Below, in pieces: positions 25,556-36,029 of a stretch of 64,000 bases of DNA (position 1 is the first letter of the stretch; each line of letters begins with the position of its first letter). The stretch lies in assembly GCF_029168945.1 (NCBI RefSeq), contig NC_083604.1, forward strand, positions 62,202,211 to 62,266,210, given 5' to 3'. The notes below the pieces were generated by a model. That model was not told the origin of the DNA. It was given only the letters and a program-made list of their open reading frames with translations, and ran no database searches. A program made the position numbers and the translations under genes. This DNA comes from Cannabis sativa. Taxonomy: Eukaryota; Streptophyta; Magnoliopsida; Rosales; Cannabaceae.

Positions 25556-26460
25556 ATAGGAGTGAGTATTTGATAAAATCTACTAAAAATACATTTAAGA
25601 TCAATATTAATACTGCTATTTTTGAGGAGCAAAATAAATATAATTTTAGTTAGGTAGTTAGAAACTGTGAAGGTAAAATACTTTGGACAAAATTTTGTAG
25701 CAACAATGGCAAAGTTTGCTCTGAGTTTATTGAAACAATGAGAGTTAAGGAAATTTTAAATTGGATAAAAGATCATAGCCTTTCTATTGTGATATTCAAT
25801 ATATTAGAAGCCTAGAGTCTGTTTAGCTCTATTTTTAGTTTTCAGTTTTTACAATTGTGTCTTAAAGTAAGAAGAGATCACAGTTTTTTGTTATTTTAAA
25901 ATTTTAATGGTATTTGATATAAGTTTTTTAAAACTATTTTTAGAATTTTTTTTACTATAAAAAATTAATATGTTAACACCATATCATGACATCAACCCAT
26001 CGCGGTTCAGGTTCGGGTTTGGTTCTGGATCTAAGATGTGAGTATATGAGTAAAAATGTAAAATATAATATGTTCGATAAAAAAAATTATTTTTAAAATT
26101 TGAAAATAACATTTTGATGTAATCTATTTTCTAGTTTCTTAAAAAAAAAAATTAAAAAATTCTGCAAAATGACCTCTATTAATTTTTAAAAACTGTTTTC
26201 TATTTTTTAAAGTTGAAAATAGTTTTTAAGTTATCAAGTCAAACAATCTCTTGACTTCTCTTAATTATGTTTTTGATTTTTGTGTTGCTGATTGTCAAAC
26301 ATTACTTTCAAATTTACATGATATTTTTTTAGATTATATAAAACGATCTGCAAATCGTATTACTCACTATTATTTAGTTAAAACTTCTGTTTCAATAACT
26401 AATTGTACTCACAGAATCTATTGCCCCTTTTAAGTTGATTGATGTACTCTTGATTTTGAG
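25556..26460 (+). pseudogene. RNase H-like (RVT_3) fragment of a LINE-type element, interrupted
   Basis: Two separated pieces on the + strand read like consecutive parts of the plant RVT_3 RNase H domain found at the end of LINE polyproteins. The first, about 25590-25815, shows INTAIFEEQN, VVRNCEGKILW and VKEILNWIKDHS. The second, 26251-26433, shows DCQTLLSNLHDIF, YIKRSANRITHY and CTHRIYCPF. The 435 bases between them are unrelated AT-rich sequence, so the domain appears to be split by an insertion. Frames are broken and there is no LINE RT nearby, so this is a dead fragment. The family call rests on motif recognition. Confidence 0.55.
25815..26250. mobile_element. Possible MITE splitting the RNase H fragment
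   Basis: The block between the two RNase H pieces begins GAGTCTGTTT and ends AAACAATCTC, a 9-of-10 match as inverted termini. The interior is AT-rich with no coding potential. I do not see a convincing target-site duplication, so the ends are provisional. Confidence 0.4.
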
Positions 26461-26720
26461 TGATATCTAATAAAGTTAGCATATTTCATTATAAAATATA
26501 CACAAATCCAAAAAAGAAAGGGCAATACGAATATATAGTATGTGATAGTCTCTGATATACGTATAATATTAAACATGTGTGATGTAAGTATCCTCCGGTC
26601 ACAACTTTTGTATTTCATATAATTTATAAAGAGACTTCTTAATTACACATAAATATATAGTTAATACCAAATTTAAGATTAAGTAGAAGAATCCTTCTTC
26701 TGATTACTTATTTTTTGAAT

Positions 26721-26895
26721 GAGCATTGCTATTAGGTACTAGTGGTGCCTAGTACCTTTGCGACATGTCGCGTTGCAATTGGCTAGCGATACTCCCTAAA
26801 AGTTATTATATTAAATTATATGGGACCCGATACTTAATTGGATCAAAAGCAATATTGACACATAGGAAGGTGACTGGTGCCATTTAGCATTTCTC
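26721..26895 (-). mobile_element. Mutator-like MITE, family M, copy 1
   Basis: This 175-bp noncoding element has imperfect inverted ends (GAGCATTGCTATTAGGTAC at the left and the complement of GCCATTTAGCATTTCTC at the right). It is flanked by a perfect 9-bp duplication, TTTTTGAAT, at 26712-26720 and 26896-26904. A 9-bp duplication is the hallmark of Mutator-like elements. Its reverse complement aligns end to end with the copy at 43248-43421. With no coding capacity it must depend on a transposase made elsewhere. Confidence 0.85.
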
Positions 26896-26904
26896 TTTTT
26901 GAAT

Positions 26905-27874
26905 TTCTAAATTAAACAGAAATAAATTAGCATTAATTATTTAATAAAAAGAAAGAAAGAAAAAGGATTGATGTTACTTCTTTATTTATAAATATCGTAT
27001 GTATGCGAGTATGAATATTTTGATTAATGAACCAAACAGACAACATATACATAAAATAGCATAAATTAAATGTTGCAAGAAATACAATATAATATAGTTG
27101 CCCTCTATTGAAAAAAAATAAAAAATACAATGTAGTATGCATATATATATTATATATATATATTTGACAAAGTCAATGGAGTGTCATTTTCTAAACATAT
27201 AGCAAACTAACTTACAGTACACGCTGTTAATTTTTTTCTCTTCAGTTTATTGGTAAGAAAGCTTATTAGCCAATAATCTCCGATTCTTTGTTTAATAATA
27301 GAGTACTAATTAATATTTACATGGCCATAATAATAGACTACGTATGCCTAGTTTTGTGTGTGTTTTTAATCTTGTATAAATCATAGGTTTTAAAAACTAG
27401 ACAGTAGATAGAGTATATAAGTAGGCCAAAAAGGACCTAACAGCCCTTACCTGTTGAGACCGAAATCCGATCACACTTCACAAGAGTAGGATTATTAGGA
27501 TGTAGGGACCTCATATAGACCTTGCCATTTTGACGACGTAGACCATATCTTAGTTAAGATCAAAATAAAATTAACTAATTAAAAACAAATAAATGGCTTT
27601 CATTTGAGGAATATAAAATAGAAATAGTTTTTGGGAAGGACATCCATCTTCTTTTAACGGCCAGCCAAAGTAAGCTTGCCTTTACATTATTGGGTTCTTA
27701 CTCATTGTATGCATTATTTATTTGGCAAAAAGAGGAATAATAAATGCATATCATGCATGCAACGAATTCATTTTCTCTCTCTCTCTCTCTCTCTTTTTCT
27801 AAGGAGTCATCGAATTGATTTGAGGCTCATGATTCTTAATTATTACATTATTCTTCAAATTTATTATTAATACA
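26905..27874. other. AT-rich intergenic DNA
   Basis: I see no gene. There is an AT microsatellite at 27140-27165 and a CT repeat at 27774-27794. A less AT-rich patch at 27425-27560 (GGCCAAAAAGGACC, TAGGGACCTCATATAGACC) has no recognisable function. Confidence 0.5.
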
Positions 27875-28042
27875 TGTTAAGATTCTTGAGAGAAGAAATG
27901 AAAGAAAATGATCTTTGCTATTCAATTCTTGTAACTCAATTTATGCATAAGAGCTCAATTGAGATGTTACAACCAACTAACTAAAGATTTAGCAACTTAA
28001 CTCAACAGTAAAAAGAAAATAACTAAAGGTTATTCTTTAACA
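27875..28042 (-). mobile_element. Short 3' LTR of a minus-strand copia element
   Basis: Read on the minus strand, a purine-rich tract (TTTGAGGGGGG) is followed by TGTTAAAGAATAACC, and the LTR ends AATCTTAACA. This gives a 168-bp LTR with inverted ends TGTTAA/TTAACA. It lies immediately after the RNase H end of the copia fragment, as expected for a 3' LTR. There is no second LTR in the window. Confidence 0.75.
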
Positions 28043-29810
28043 ACCCCCCTCAAACTTAAATTTGAAAAAATTTTAACTTTAATCTTGTCTCTCAAAATTG
28101 GGAACACTGAGCTTGAAATGGGTTTAGTTAAGCAACACTACAAGAAATGTCATTTTTACCGCATTGGTAAAAATAACTTTTACCAGCACAATTCGCAAAT
28201 TGCGCTGGCAAAGAGGTCAAAGTTTTACCAGCGTACATTTGTAGTGGCTAAAATCTAACTTTTACCAGCGCGTAAGGAAAAGTCATTTTTGCCAGCGCTT
28301 TTCATTTTATGCTGGTAAAAGTTTTAATATGAACATTGATTTGACAACCCCCTTTTGCTAACACATCACAAGTAAATTCTATTTTACCAGCGCAATACCA
28401 ACTTTTGTCAGCACAAAAATGTGCTGGCAAAAGTGACATTTCTTGTAGTGTGCAATTTGCAAGTTGGTCTATAATTAGTACATGTCTCACATCAAGTTCC
28501 TTGTTGAGCATCTTTTCTCGAATAAAGGATAGATCAAGTTTTATTTGCTTAGTTCGAGTATATAAAATTGAATGAGCTGCTATAAGTATAGTGCTAAGAT
28601 TGTCACACCGAATAATAGGTTTGGAAGACAAGGAAACTTCCAGTTCAGCTAAAAGAGAATCCAATTAATCTCTGATGTGATACTTGTCAAGCTTCTAAAT
28701 TCAGTCTTAGTAGAGGATCTTGATACTGTTCGCTGCTTTTTGGATTGCATGCTACGAGATTAGATCCAAAGTTTATGCAGAAATCACTTGTTGATCTTCT
28801 CTCATCTGGATCAGCACCCCAATCTGCATCACAGAATCCTACCAAGTCTAATTAAGTTGAATTTGCTAAGTGTAGTCCGTAATCAAGTGTACCAGATAGA
28901 TATTTGAGAATTCTTTTTATAGTAGTCCAATTAGATTGAAGAGGATTGTGCATAAATTGACACACTTTGTTAACACAATAGGTAATTTTAGGTATAGTCA
29001 CTATAGCATATTGTAGGCCACCAACAATTGACCTGTAGAACTATGCATCCTCCACAAGGTCATTGCCATAGGCAAACAATCTTACACCCAAGATCATTGG
29101 AGTGGAATTAGGCTTTGCAAACTCCATTTTTTTCGAGCAAGTAAATCTTTGAGATACTGTGACTGAGATAGATGTATGCCATTTACTGCATGGAGCACAT
29201 CAATGCCTAAGAAATACTTGATTTCCCCAAGTGTTTTAGAGCAAAAATCTCATTCATATCTGAGATTAATGTTGATATGAGAGATGGAGAGTTCCCTCTT
29301 ATTAAAATATCATCTACATAAATAGAAATTAGGGTAGTGTTACTTACAATGTGCTTGAAAACATTAATTAACCTACCTTTGAGGAGAAAAAACAAAAGGA
29401 TGTAAGAACATATATAGGCTAATTTGTCAAACCAGGCCCCAAGGGCCTATTTTAAACCATAAAATGCTTTATTTAACTTACAAACACTTTATGGTTGAGT
29501 TGGATCTTCAAAACCCTGTGGTTGGGTCTTATATACTTCTTTAAGTAAACCACCATTGAGGAAAGAATGGTTGACATCTAATTGATGAAAATGCCACCTT
29601 TTAGAGAGAGCCAAAGTTAAAACTATTTTGTTGGTCTGGGTTTCACCACAGGGTTGAATGTCTCAGAAAAATCAAAGCCTCGTTGTTAATGGTACGCCTT
29701 TGCCAATTACCTTGCTTTATATGTTTGAGTGGTTCCATCAGGGTTTTCTTTGATTTTGTAAACCCACTTCCACCTAACACGTGTTCTACCAACAGAAAGA
29801 GGGACCAAGG
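28043..29810 (-). pseudogene. 3' half of a Ty1/copia pol (RT and RNase H), minus strand
   Basis: On the minus strand the order is RT then RNase H. The RT begins at about 29800 with a VPLSVGRTRVRWKWVYKIK-like segment, followed by the [13 protein letters not shown] motif near 29695. The catalytic YVDDILI lies near 29305 (frame 29207-29395). RNase H near 28660-28460 shows IIRCDNLSTI, HSILYTRTKQIKLD and VRHVLIIDQLAN; its last part (an LTKP-type motif) resumes only beyond an inserted CACTA element at 28135-28451. Gag and integrase are absent: the fragment abuts the integrase region of an unrelated gypsy element at about 29810. Many stops and frameshifts make it non-functional. Confidence 0.85.
28135..28451. 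mobile_element. Small non-autonomous CACTA element inside copia RNase H
   Basis: This 317-bp element has perfect inverted ends, ACACTACAAGAAATGTCA at the left and its complement at the right. It is flanked by the 3-bp duplication GCA (28132-28134 and 28452-28454). The interior holds many copies of a TTTTACCAGCGC-type motif in both orientations (for example 28180, 28235, 28260, 28310, 28382 and 28418). These are typical CACTA subterminal repeats. Removing it together with one GCA restores the copia RNase H frame across the break (DQLAN then C-LTKP), which confirms the exact boundaries. It has no transposase. Confidence 0.92.
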
Positions 29811-31375
29811 TGCAAATACTGTACAACCTTCCTCATCATCTTCTGAGCTTCATTTTGATCACTTGAAAATACTCCAGTTTCAAGATAGGCTGTAATAAAG
29901 ATCATCCAGGTAGGAGTGTCATTCGGCATTTTGATTTTCTTCATGCATGAGATACTAGGGTTTTTCAGGTACTGGATGGGGACTAAGTTTGCTTTATCCG
30001 TCACTGTGTTGCTCCTAGCCATGCCCAAGTGTCAACAGTTGCATTTTCCTGTCTTGGAATTTCGCTGATAGTGTGTCCCTAGAATTGTGTCAAGATTTCT
30101 TTAATTTTGCTCAAATATGCCATCATTTTTTCTCTCCGAGCAATATATTCCCCCATAACAGGATTAACAACCATTTGAGAGTTACCATTAGATATCTAGG
30201 TATTCAACATGAAATATTAGAGCTAGCTTGATTCCAACAATGAGTGTCTTATATTCGGCTTCACTATTTGATGTTGTAAACCCAAATCTTACTACTTTGT
30301 GCAAGTGTTTCCCCCAGGCGTAATAAGGGTAATTCCTGCCCCAAACAACTTAATGGTAGATAACCTGTCCACGTGTAACTTCCAGATTAACCTTTCTTCA
30401 ATCTTTTGTTTTGGCAGGGGCTCTTATTTTCCTATCTTGGGATTATTTTCTGAGGTTGTTGTCTCAATGTACATTCATCCACAAAATTAGCAAAATCCTG
30501 ACCCTTTATTACTACCTTTAGTTGATAAGAGATTTCGTACTGTCCTAACTCAAAGCTCATTTGAGTATCTGATCAGATGCATCAGACTTTTGTACGTAAG
30601 ACTTGTCAAAGAGATCGGTTGGTGTATACTCGTATGGGGTGATCTTAAAAGTATGGTCTTAATTTTCTCAAAGCAAGGACCATGCAATAAGTCAATTTTT
30701 TAATTCGAGGGTATGGACTTTCAGCATTGATTAACCTCTTCTTGACACAGTAGATCAAATTTTGGGTGTTGTTTTCCTCTCTGATCAGTACGACACTTAC
30801 TACAAATTTGGTCACTGCAAGGTATATCCCTAATTCCTCTCCACTTAAATGTTTTGATAATATAAGAGGCTGTGTGAGCTGCTTTTTTAATGCTTGGAAA
30901 GTATCTTCACACTTTTCAGTCCATTAAAATTTTTTACGTCCTCAGAGGATGTTGAAAAATAGAACATACTTGTTCGTTAATTTTGACATGAATCTGCTCA
31001 GAGTGGCTATCCGACCAGTGAGGCTTTGAACTTATTTGACTTTGTCAGTGACTTCATATCCAGAATGGCTCAAATCTTCTTTAGTTAGCTTCAATTCCAT
31101 GAGCATTAACAATAAAGCCTAGAAACTTACCTGAACTGACTCCAAAAGAACACTTGAGGGGATTGAGATTTATGTTATATTTTTTGAGGATTTTGAAGCA
31201 TTCATCCACATCCTTTATATGCCCCCAACCTTTCTAGATTTGATTAGCATGTTGTCCAACTAAACTTCCATGTTATGCTCGACCTGATCTTTGAACATGC
31301 TGTTAACTAACCATTGGTAGGTGGCCCCACTATTCTTTAATCCGAATGACATAACTATGTAGCAATACAAGCCCA

Positions 31376-31926
31376 TAGGGCTGTACATCGGTCGGTTTGG
31401 GCGGTTTATCCTATATATTTTCTAACCCAATCTAGAGTTTGAATTGTTAAAATTTAAGTGCAACCCGTCCAATGTAAAAAAAAAAAATATAAACCGACCA
31501 ACGGTTTGGGCGGTTTGGTCGGGTTAACCCGCCCAAACCGGCCAAACTTTTTTTTTAGTTTTAAAGTCAAAATCAATAAAAATTAAAAAGACAAATTAAA
31601 AAAATCGTATTCCACCAAAGTACAACACCATATATATGACTTTAAAACGAATAATTAAGTATATAACTTTATATTATTATATATTTAATCATTTATGTTA
31701 TATATAATAAAAACAAAAAAGTTGAAAAAAAAAATTAAAGGTGCAAAATCGGGTTGGTCGGGTTGGTCGGTTTAATTGGGCGGGTTGGACCTATTTTCAA
31801 CCCGCCCAATTAACAGATTGGGCGGTTTGTAATTTTTTCGGGTTATTTCGGTTTGTAATTTTTATCGGTTTTTTCGGTTCGGTTTGGGCGGTTTGGGCGG
31901 TTTACAAATTTTTTTGTACAGCCCTA
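31376..31926. mobile_element. hAT-type MITE inserted in gypsy RT
   Basis: This 551-bp element has perfect 12-bp inverted ends (TAGGGCTGTACA at 31376-31387, complement at 31915-31926). A perfect 8-bp target duplication, CAAGCCCA, lies at 31368-31375 and 31927-31934. TAGGG ends with 8-bp duplications define hAT elements. The interior repeats GGTTTGGGCGGTTT and its complement many times near both ends (31397-31410, 31500-31545, 31770-31830, 31880-31903). These are likely transposase-binding arrays. There is no coding capacity; the frames across it are chance. Confidence 0.93.
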
Positions 31927-32237
31927 CAAGCCCATGTCAGTCTGAAAGCTTGTATGATCTTGGGCAGGTGGATGTATTCTTATTTAATTGTACCTCAAAT
32001 AGGCATCCACAAAGCTTAAAATCTCAAGACCTTTCATAGCATCTACGAGCTTTTTGATGCTTGGAAGAGTGAAACAAACCGTTGGACAAGCCTTATTAAA
32101 ATCGATGAAATGAATGCATATACACCATTTCTTGTTCGGTTTGGGAACCAAGACAGTTTTGGCTACCCATCCGGGGTAAAAAGCTTCTATGATGAATTTT
32201 TTTGTCCAGAGCTTTTCTACTTCATCCTTAAGTGCCT

Positions 32238-32303
32238 GTCAAGCAATCTCTGTTTTTTTGTCAAGCAATCTCTGTTTTTTTGTCAAGCAATCTCTGTTTT
32301 TTT
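32238..32303. repeat. Three tandem copies of a 22-mer
   Basis: The unit GTCAAGCAATCTCTG plus seven T is repeated three times in exact register (32238-32259, 32260-32281, 32282-32303). It lies inside the minus-strand gypsy RT and adds 44 bases, so it shifts the frame. It probably arose by replication slippage. Confidence 0.9.
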
Positions 32304-32899
32304 GTACGGGAGAAAAACTAGGATCAATGATGAGGGCATGGGAAATTACAAATGGGTCTATCCCGACCATGTTCTCATGTAACCAAGAAAAAATATTAAG
32401 GTTTTCTTTGAGAAATTTGATTGAAACAGATTTTATTTCAAGTGACAAACCTTTCCTAATTTTAAGCTTCTTGGTCGCCATAGTGGGATCGATCTTTATT
32501 TCTTCTAATTCCTCAACTTGCCTGATGTTTGGATTGGGATATCCAAAGCAAGGATCCATGTCTTCAACCCCGCAATGGGTCGATCCCTATTTATTCAAAC
32601 TTTGCTCAATCTTTGGCCCTTGGCTGGCTAGTTCTTCCTTTTTTTTCCTTTGTCAAAGTAGGGTTGTAGCATTAGCAGACAATCTTCTAGTCTCCCTTTA
32701 GACATTCGACCCCATTCCTGATAGGGAACATGACGCTTAAGTGGTAAATTGAAGTCATTGCTTTCAAATCATATAGGGTTGGTCATCCTATCATGACATT
32801 AAAAGAAAAAAGGACATCAGGTTTTAGGCCATTACAATGTTTATTGTTGGAGACAAAGAAGAACATCAACACTTGTTCAAAATAAGCAAAGGAAATAGA

Positions 32900-34350
32900 G
32901 AGAGATAGCCTCCCACTAGGAAAAATTACCATAATCATCATCTGATGATGAAGAAGAACTACAATAACTATTAAACTTCCCAGAACCAGTAATCATGTAT
33001 AAGTCAAAGGGATTTAGTGGAGACATGTGCCAGTCAGGAAGGCTCACCCTATAAGAATTGGTACCATATTGCTTGTCAATTTCAAAATAAGAACTGTTAA
33101 ACTTAATTGGACATGATACTCGGGATACCAACTATCAAACCTATGAGCTATGTGATAGACACAGTTGCAAATATAAAAGTTATATTGACTATCCTTAAAC
33201 TTAACTAAAGTAGTACGCTTGGCCCTAAGTATTGTGGGAGACCATCCATAATTATTACCTCGGGATGCATCTTCTCCAGCTTCCTGAGGTGTTGTGTTCC
33301 TTAAGTAGTGGGTACGAGCCACATAATCTTTGTCTTCCTCGTCAACAAGGACAGAACCTGTTGCCAATCAGCATACATTGGAACTTTGAAGTCACAGGCG
33401 GCTTGGTCACTGCCAAGAAGATTGCAAGTCTTCAAATTATTCTCGTGAAGTAAGAAACCAACACCTCGCAGACTGAAGGGAAGACCGAGAAGGATCTTAT
33501 GCTCTTTTCAATTTTTTGAGTTGCCATAGGCCTCTTCGTAACCGCTGTCAATACAACATAAACAAAATAAGTAAATGCCTACAATTGTCAAATTGAAAAC
33601 TCAAAATCTAGTTTTTGAGATAAGATAAAAACTTACGTATTGTTTGAAAGACAATTGTGTTAATAGGGGTGAGGCCTACTGTCCAGAAGAAGTCGCCCTT
33701 AAACTCGGTTTTGTTGGGCTACCTCACAATGATCCTTTGATCATTTGTGTGGGTCCCAAAATAATAGAAGCCCGCTGCTCCTCACTTCCTTCCAAGGCAG
33801 GCTTATACAGAATAGAAGTATAAAATTTCTAGTGGGGTTGGACATTCCCACTTCAGAATTTAATATAGAACTTTCAAGTCAGCTAAAATCCTGTAAGAAT
33901 TTGGAATCAGCTGAAAGGGGGATATTTCAAGGTAGTTGTAGAATTCCTTGTAATAATCCTTATGAGCGAGTACTGATCCATCTCTTATATGTACAAAGCT
34001 CCAAGCACCTATCCTAGATGGCTCGCTAGTATTGCAGCCTTCTTCTCGAACCACCCGTTCAGGAGGAAAACAACTAAATTCCCCTGGAGCAACGAACCTA
34101 ACTCGACATCCTTGCTCATACTTGATGCCACAAGACTTTAGTACCTCACCAACGTAAGCTCCTATGGATCTAACTTTTGATTCAATGAGCTCTGGCTCAA
34201 AAGTAATTGTGGGATCTTGAGGGGTATTGTATTTTTGAGCTTTTTGAAATTATGATTTCAAAGTCTATATATGTCATCTGGTGAAAAATTAATAGTGACT
34301 GGAGGTAAAAATAAAGGTCTCGCTAAAGGAATATTAGATAAATTTAGGGA
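32900..34350 (-). pseudogene. Transposase_28-like reading frame, antisense to the adjacent LTR
   Basis: Minus-strand coding pieces line up from about 34250 down: an EPELIESKV stretch, RVRFVAPGEFSCFPPERV, then 34054-33860 with IGAWSFVHIRDG, YKEFYNYLEISPFQLIPNS and YRILADLKVLY. Further on come FWTVGLTP near 33670, 33367-33044 and 33131-32916, ending in a Ser/Asp-rich tail (SSSSSSDDDYGNFS). The LEISPFQLIPNSYRIL phrase resembles the conserved core of PF04195 (Transposase_28, putative gypsy-type). At least two frameshifts break it. Just upstream of its start lies a polypurine tract and an LTR that point the other way. It may therefore be an antisense extra ORF of a Tat/Retand-like element. The alternative is a gag-proximal frame of the gypsy remnant at 29811-32880, which has the same strand. 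No catalytic motif is visible. Confidence 0.5.
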
Positions 34351-35252
34351 TTCAGGTCGCTTCTCGTAAAAAACGATGTTTACGCTTGATTATTTCTTAC
34401 AAAAATTGCCTATATCGACCTGAAATGTCATCGTGGTTGCTCTTAATCAGATGTTCCCTAATTTTTGCATTGTTTATCTCAAAAAAAGTTTTAGGGTATG
34501 TTTGTTTTGGGTCTGAATGGAGTGGCTAAATTCTGAGGACAATCCATTTCTAAGAATTCTAAGATCGTAATTTCTAGAATTAATTGGGTCATACTTGTGA
34601 ACGAATGTTATCCCAATTTCTAGAAAAACCCAAATATGACTTAACCCATAAATCTATAAACTGAATAACCTAAAATTTTCCTTAGCCCTATAACTATCCA
34701 AACAATCAAAACAAAATTACCAAAAAATAAACAAAAAATACAGATAAAGAAACATCAATCAAGAAAACAAAACTACAAGTATAGAAAAGGAAAACCATTA
34801 AAAAAAATGAGACTGTATCACTTACTATTTTGGTTAGAATTTCTAGGCAAAGAAAAACTTGACGATTGAAGTTCTGAAGGTTCTAAAACTGAATTTCGAA
34901 GATCTCTAAAACTATAGATGAAGTCGACTAAAATGCACAAGAAATAAGTAAAGGACAGTGAACTGCTTGCAATTTACAGAAGAGCTTGAGGGTTCAAACA
35001 AAATGAAAATAACAATATAGATGCTCTATTTTGAATTTATACCCAATTAATAATTACTGTATCATCAAAGGAAATAAGATTTAACGGATGGAAACATTGT
35101 AAAATTAGAACCGTTAGAGCATTAAATGCTAATGATGTGCCTCGAAGTTCTGAACTGTCAAAAGCTCAATGCATACGATTTTTAAAAAATAGGTTAATAC
35201 GATTATACACCTACAATCATTTAAAAAATTCTTTTTAATTAAAAAGTACTTT
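34351..35252. other. Untranslated stretch between the antisense frame and the LTR
   Basis: There are no coding features. The AT-rich, purine-heavy sequence (34680-34810) leads into the polypurine tract at 35253. It is plausibly the 3' untranslated zone of a Tat/Retand-like element on the + strand. Confidence 0.4.
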
Positions 35253-36029
35253 TTAAGGGGCAACTGTTATACCAAAAATTTGACTATTTACCAGAAGCTG
35301 ACACGTGTCCTACAAAAGGAATGTGAATCAACCATGATAATATAATAATGATGTATCATTAAATCTAATTTAAATAACTCATCTCAATTAAGTATAAGGT
35401 TGATAGATAATGTTCAAACTTGTTGGCTGCTTAGTCTTATGTAAGACAAGAATAATAACTATTAAACTAGTATTGCCGAGACATATATCTGTCTCAGGAT
35501 AAACTCACTTACATACAAAGGAAGAGGAAACTCTCTTGCCAAGCAAATTAATATAGCAACACACAACTGCTTTGCATTACACATAGCAAGAAGATCACCT
35601 TGCATTACAAATACCAGTAAAGGGATACGACGAGATGAATTATTTTCCAACACTCAACGTGTTTTCCTATTAAGACGACAAGGAGAACTCACATCTGACG
35701 AGATACAACCTTCCAAATCAACAATAACCGTCTAAAGGATAAAAGTAAAGAGCAATTACGTAGTTATTAGATATTATCCCATGTGTGATTATGAAATATG
35801 AAAATTGTCCACGTTTCATTAGCAGTTATAAATGAATCAATCTCAAAAGAATAACTACCAACCTATATTCCTATAAATAGGGGCATAATCCATGGGAAAA
35901 AGGGACGGAAAATTTGAGAGAGAAAATATTATTATTCAAATACTGATATTGTATTCTATACTTAAATCCCTAATAATAAGGACTTGTGGAGTATATAAAT
36001 TAATTTAAACAATTTAATTAATTTATCCT
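35253..36029 (+). mobile_element. Polypurine tract and 3' LTR of a gypsy-type element
   Basis: The tract AAGGGGCAAC (35257-35266) is followed directly by TGTTATACCAAAAATTTGAC, the usual arrangement at the start of a 3' LTR. A TATA box (CCTATAAATAGGGG, about 35869-35882) on the + strand fits this orientation. The start resembles the solo LTR at 46507 (TGTTATACTCAAAATTTGG), so the two may belong to related families. The right end is unclear because a second LTR is inserted at 36030. The LTR may end before that point or continue beyond 36773. Confidence 0.6.

Larger units (their letters stand above)
29811..32880 (-). pseudogene. Minus-strand Ty3/gypsy Tat-type pol remnant
   Basis: Read from 32880 down, the order is as follows. 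A protease C-terminus lies at about 32800 (an FNVMIG then PTLYDLKA pattern). RT spans 32560-31150, with NIFSWLHENMVGIDP, VLVPKPNKKWCICI and LPSIKKLVDAMKGLEILSF. RNase H spans 31030-30690 (GRIATLSRFMSKLTNK, FWTEKCEDTFQALKKQL). The additional RNase H spans 30290-30060 (SNSEAEYKTLIVGIKLAL). The start of integrase lies at 29990-29830 (PTWMIFITAYLETG, EAQKMMRKVVQY). A second RNase H domain is the mark of the Tat lineage. Integrase is cut off where the copia fragment begins. A hAT MITE (31376-31926) and a triplicated 22-mer (32238-32303) interrupt RT. Confidence 0.85.

Noticed and set aside
31741..32019. 92-codon + strand frame
   Set aside because: It lies mostly in the hAT MITE and consists of its GGTTTGGGCGG repeats read as protein.
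32110..32701. Two + strand frames of 90 and 170 codons
   Set aside because: They are the reverse side of the minus-strand gypsy RT and are lengthened by the 22-mer repeat. There is no motif.
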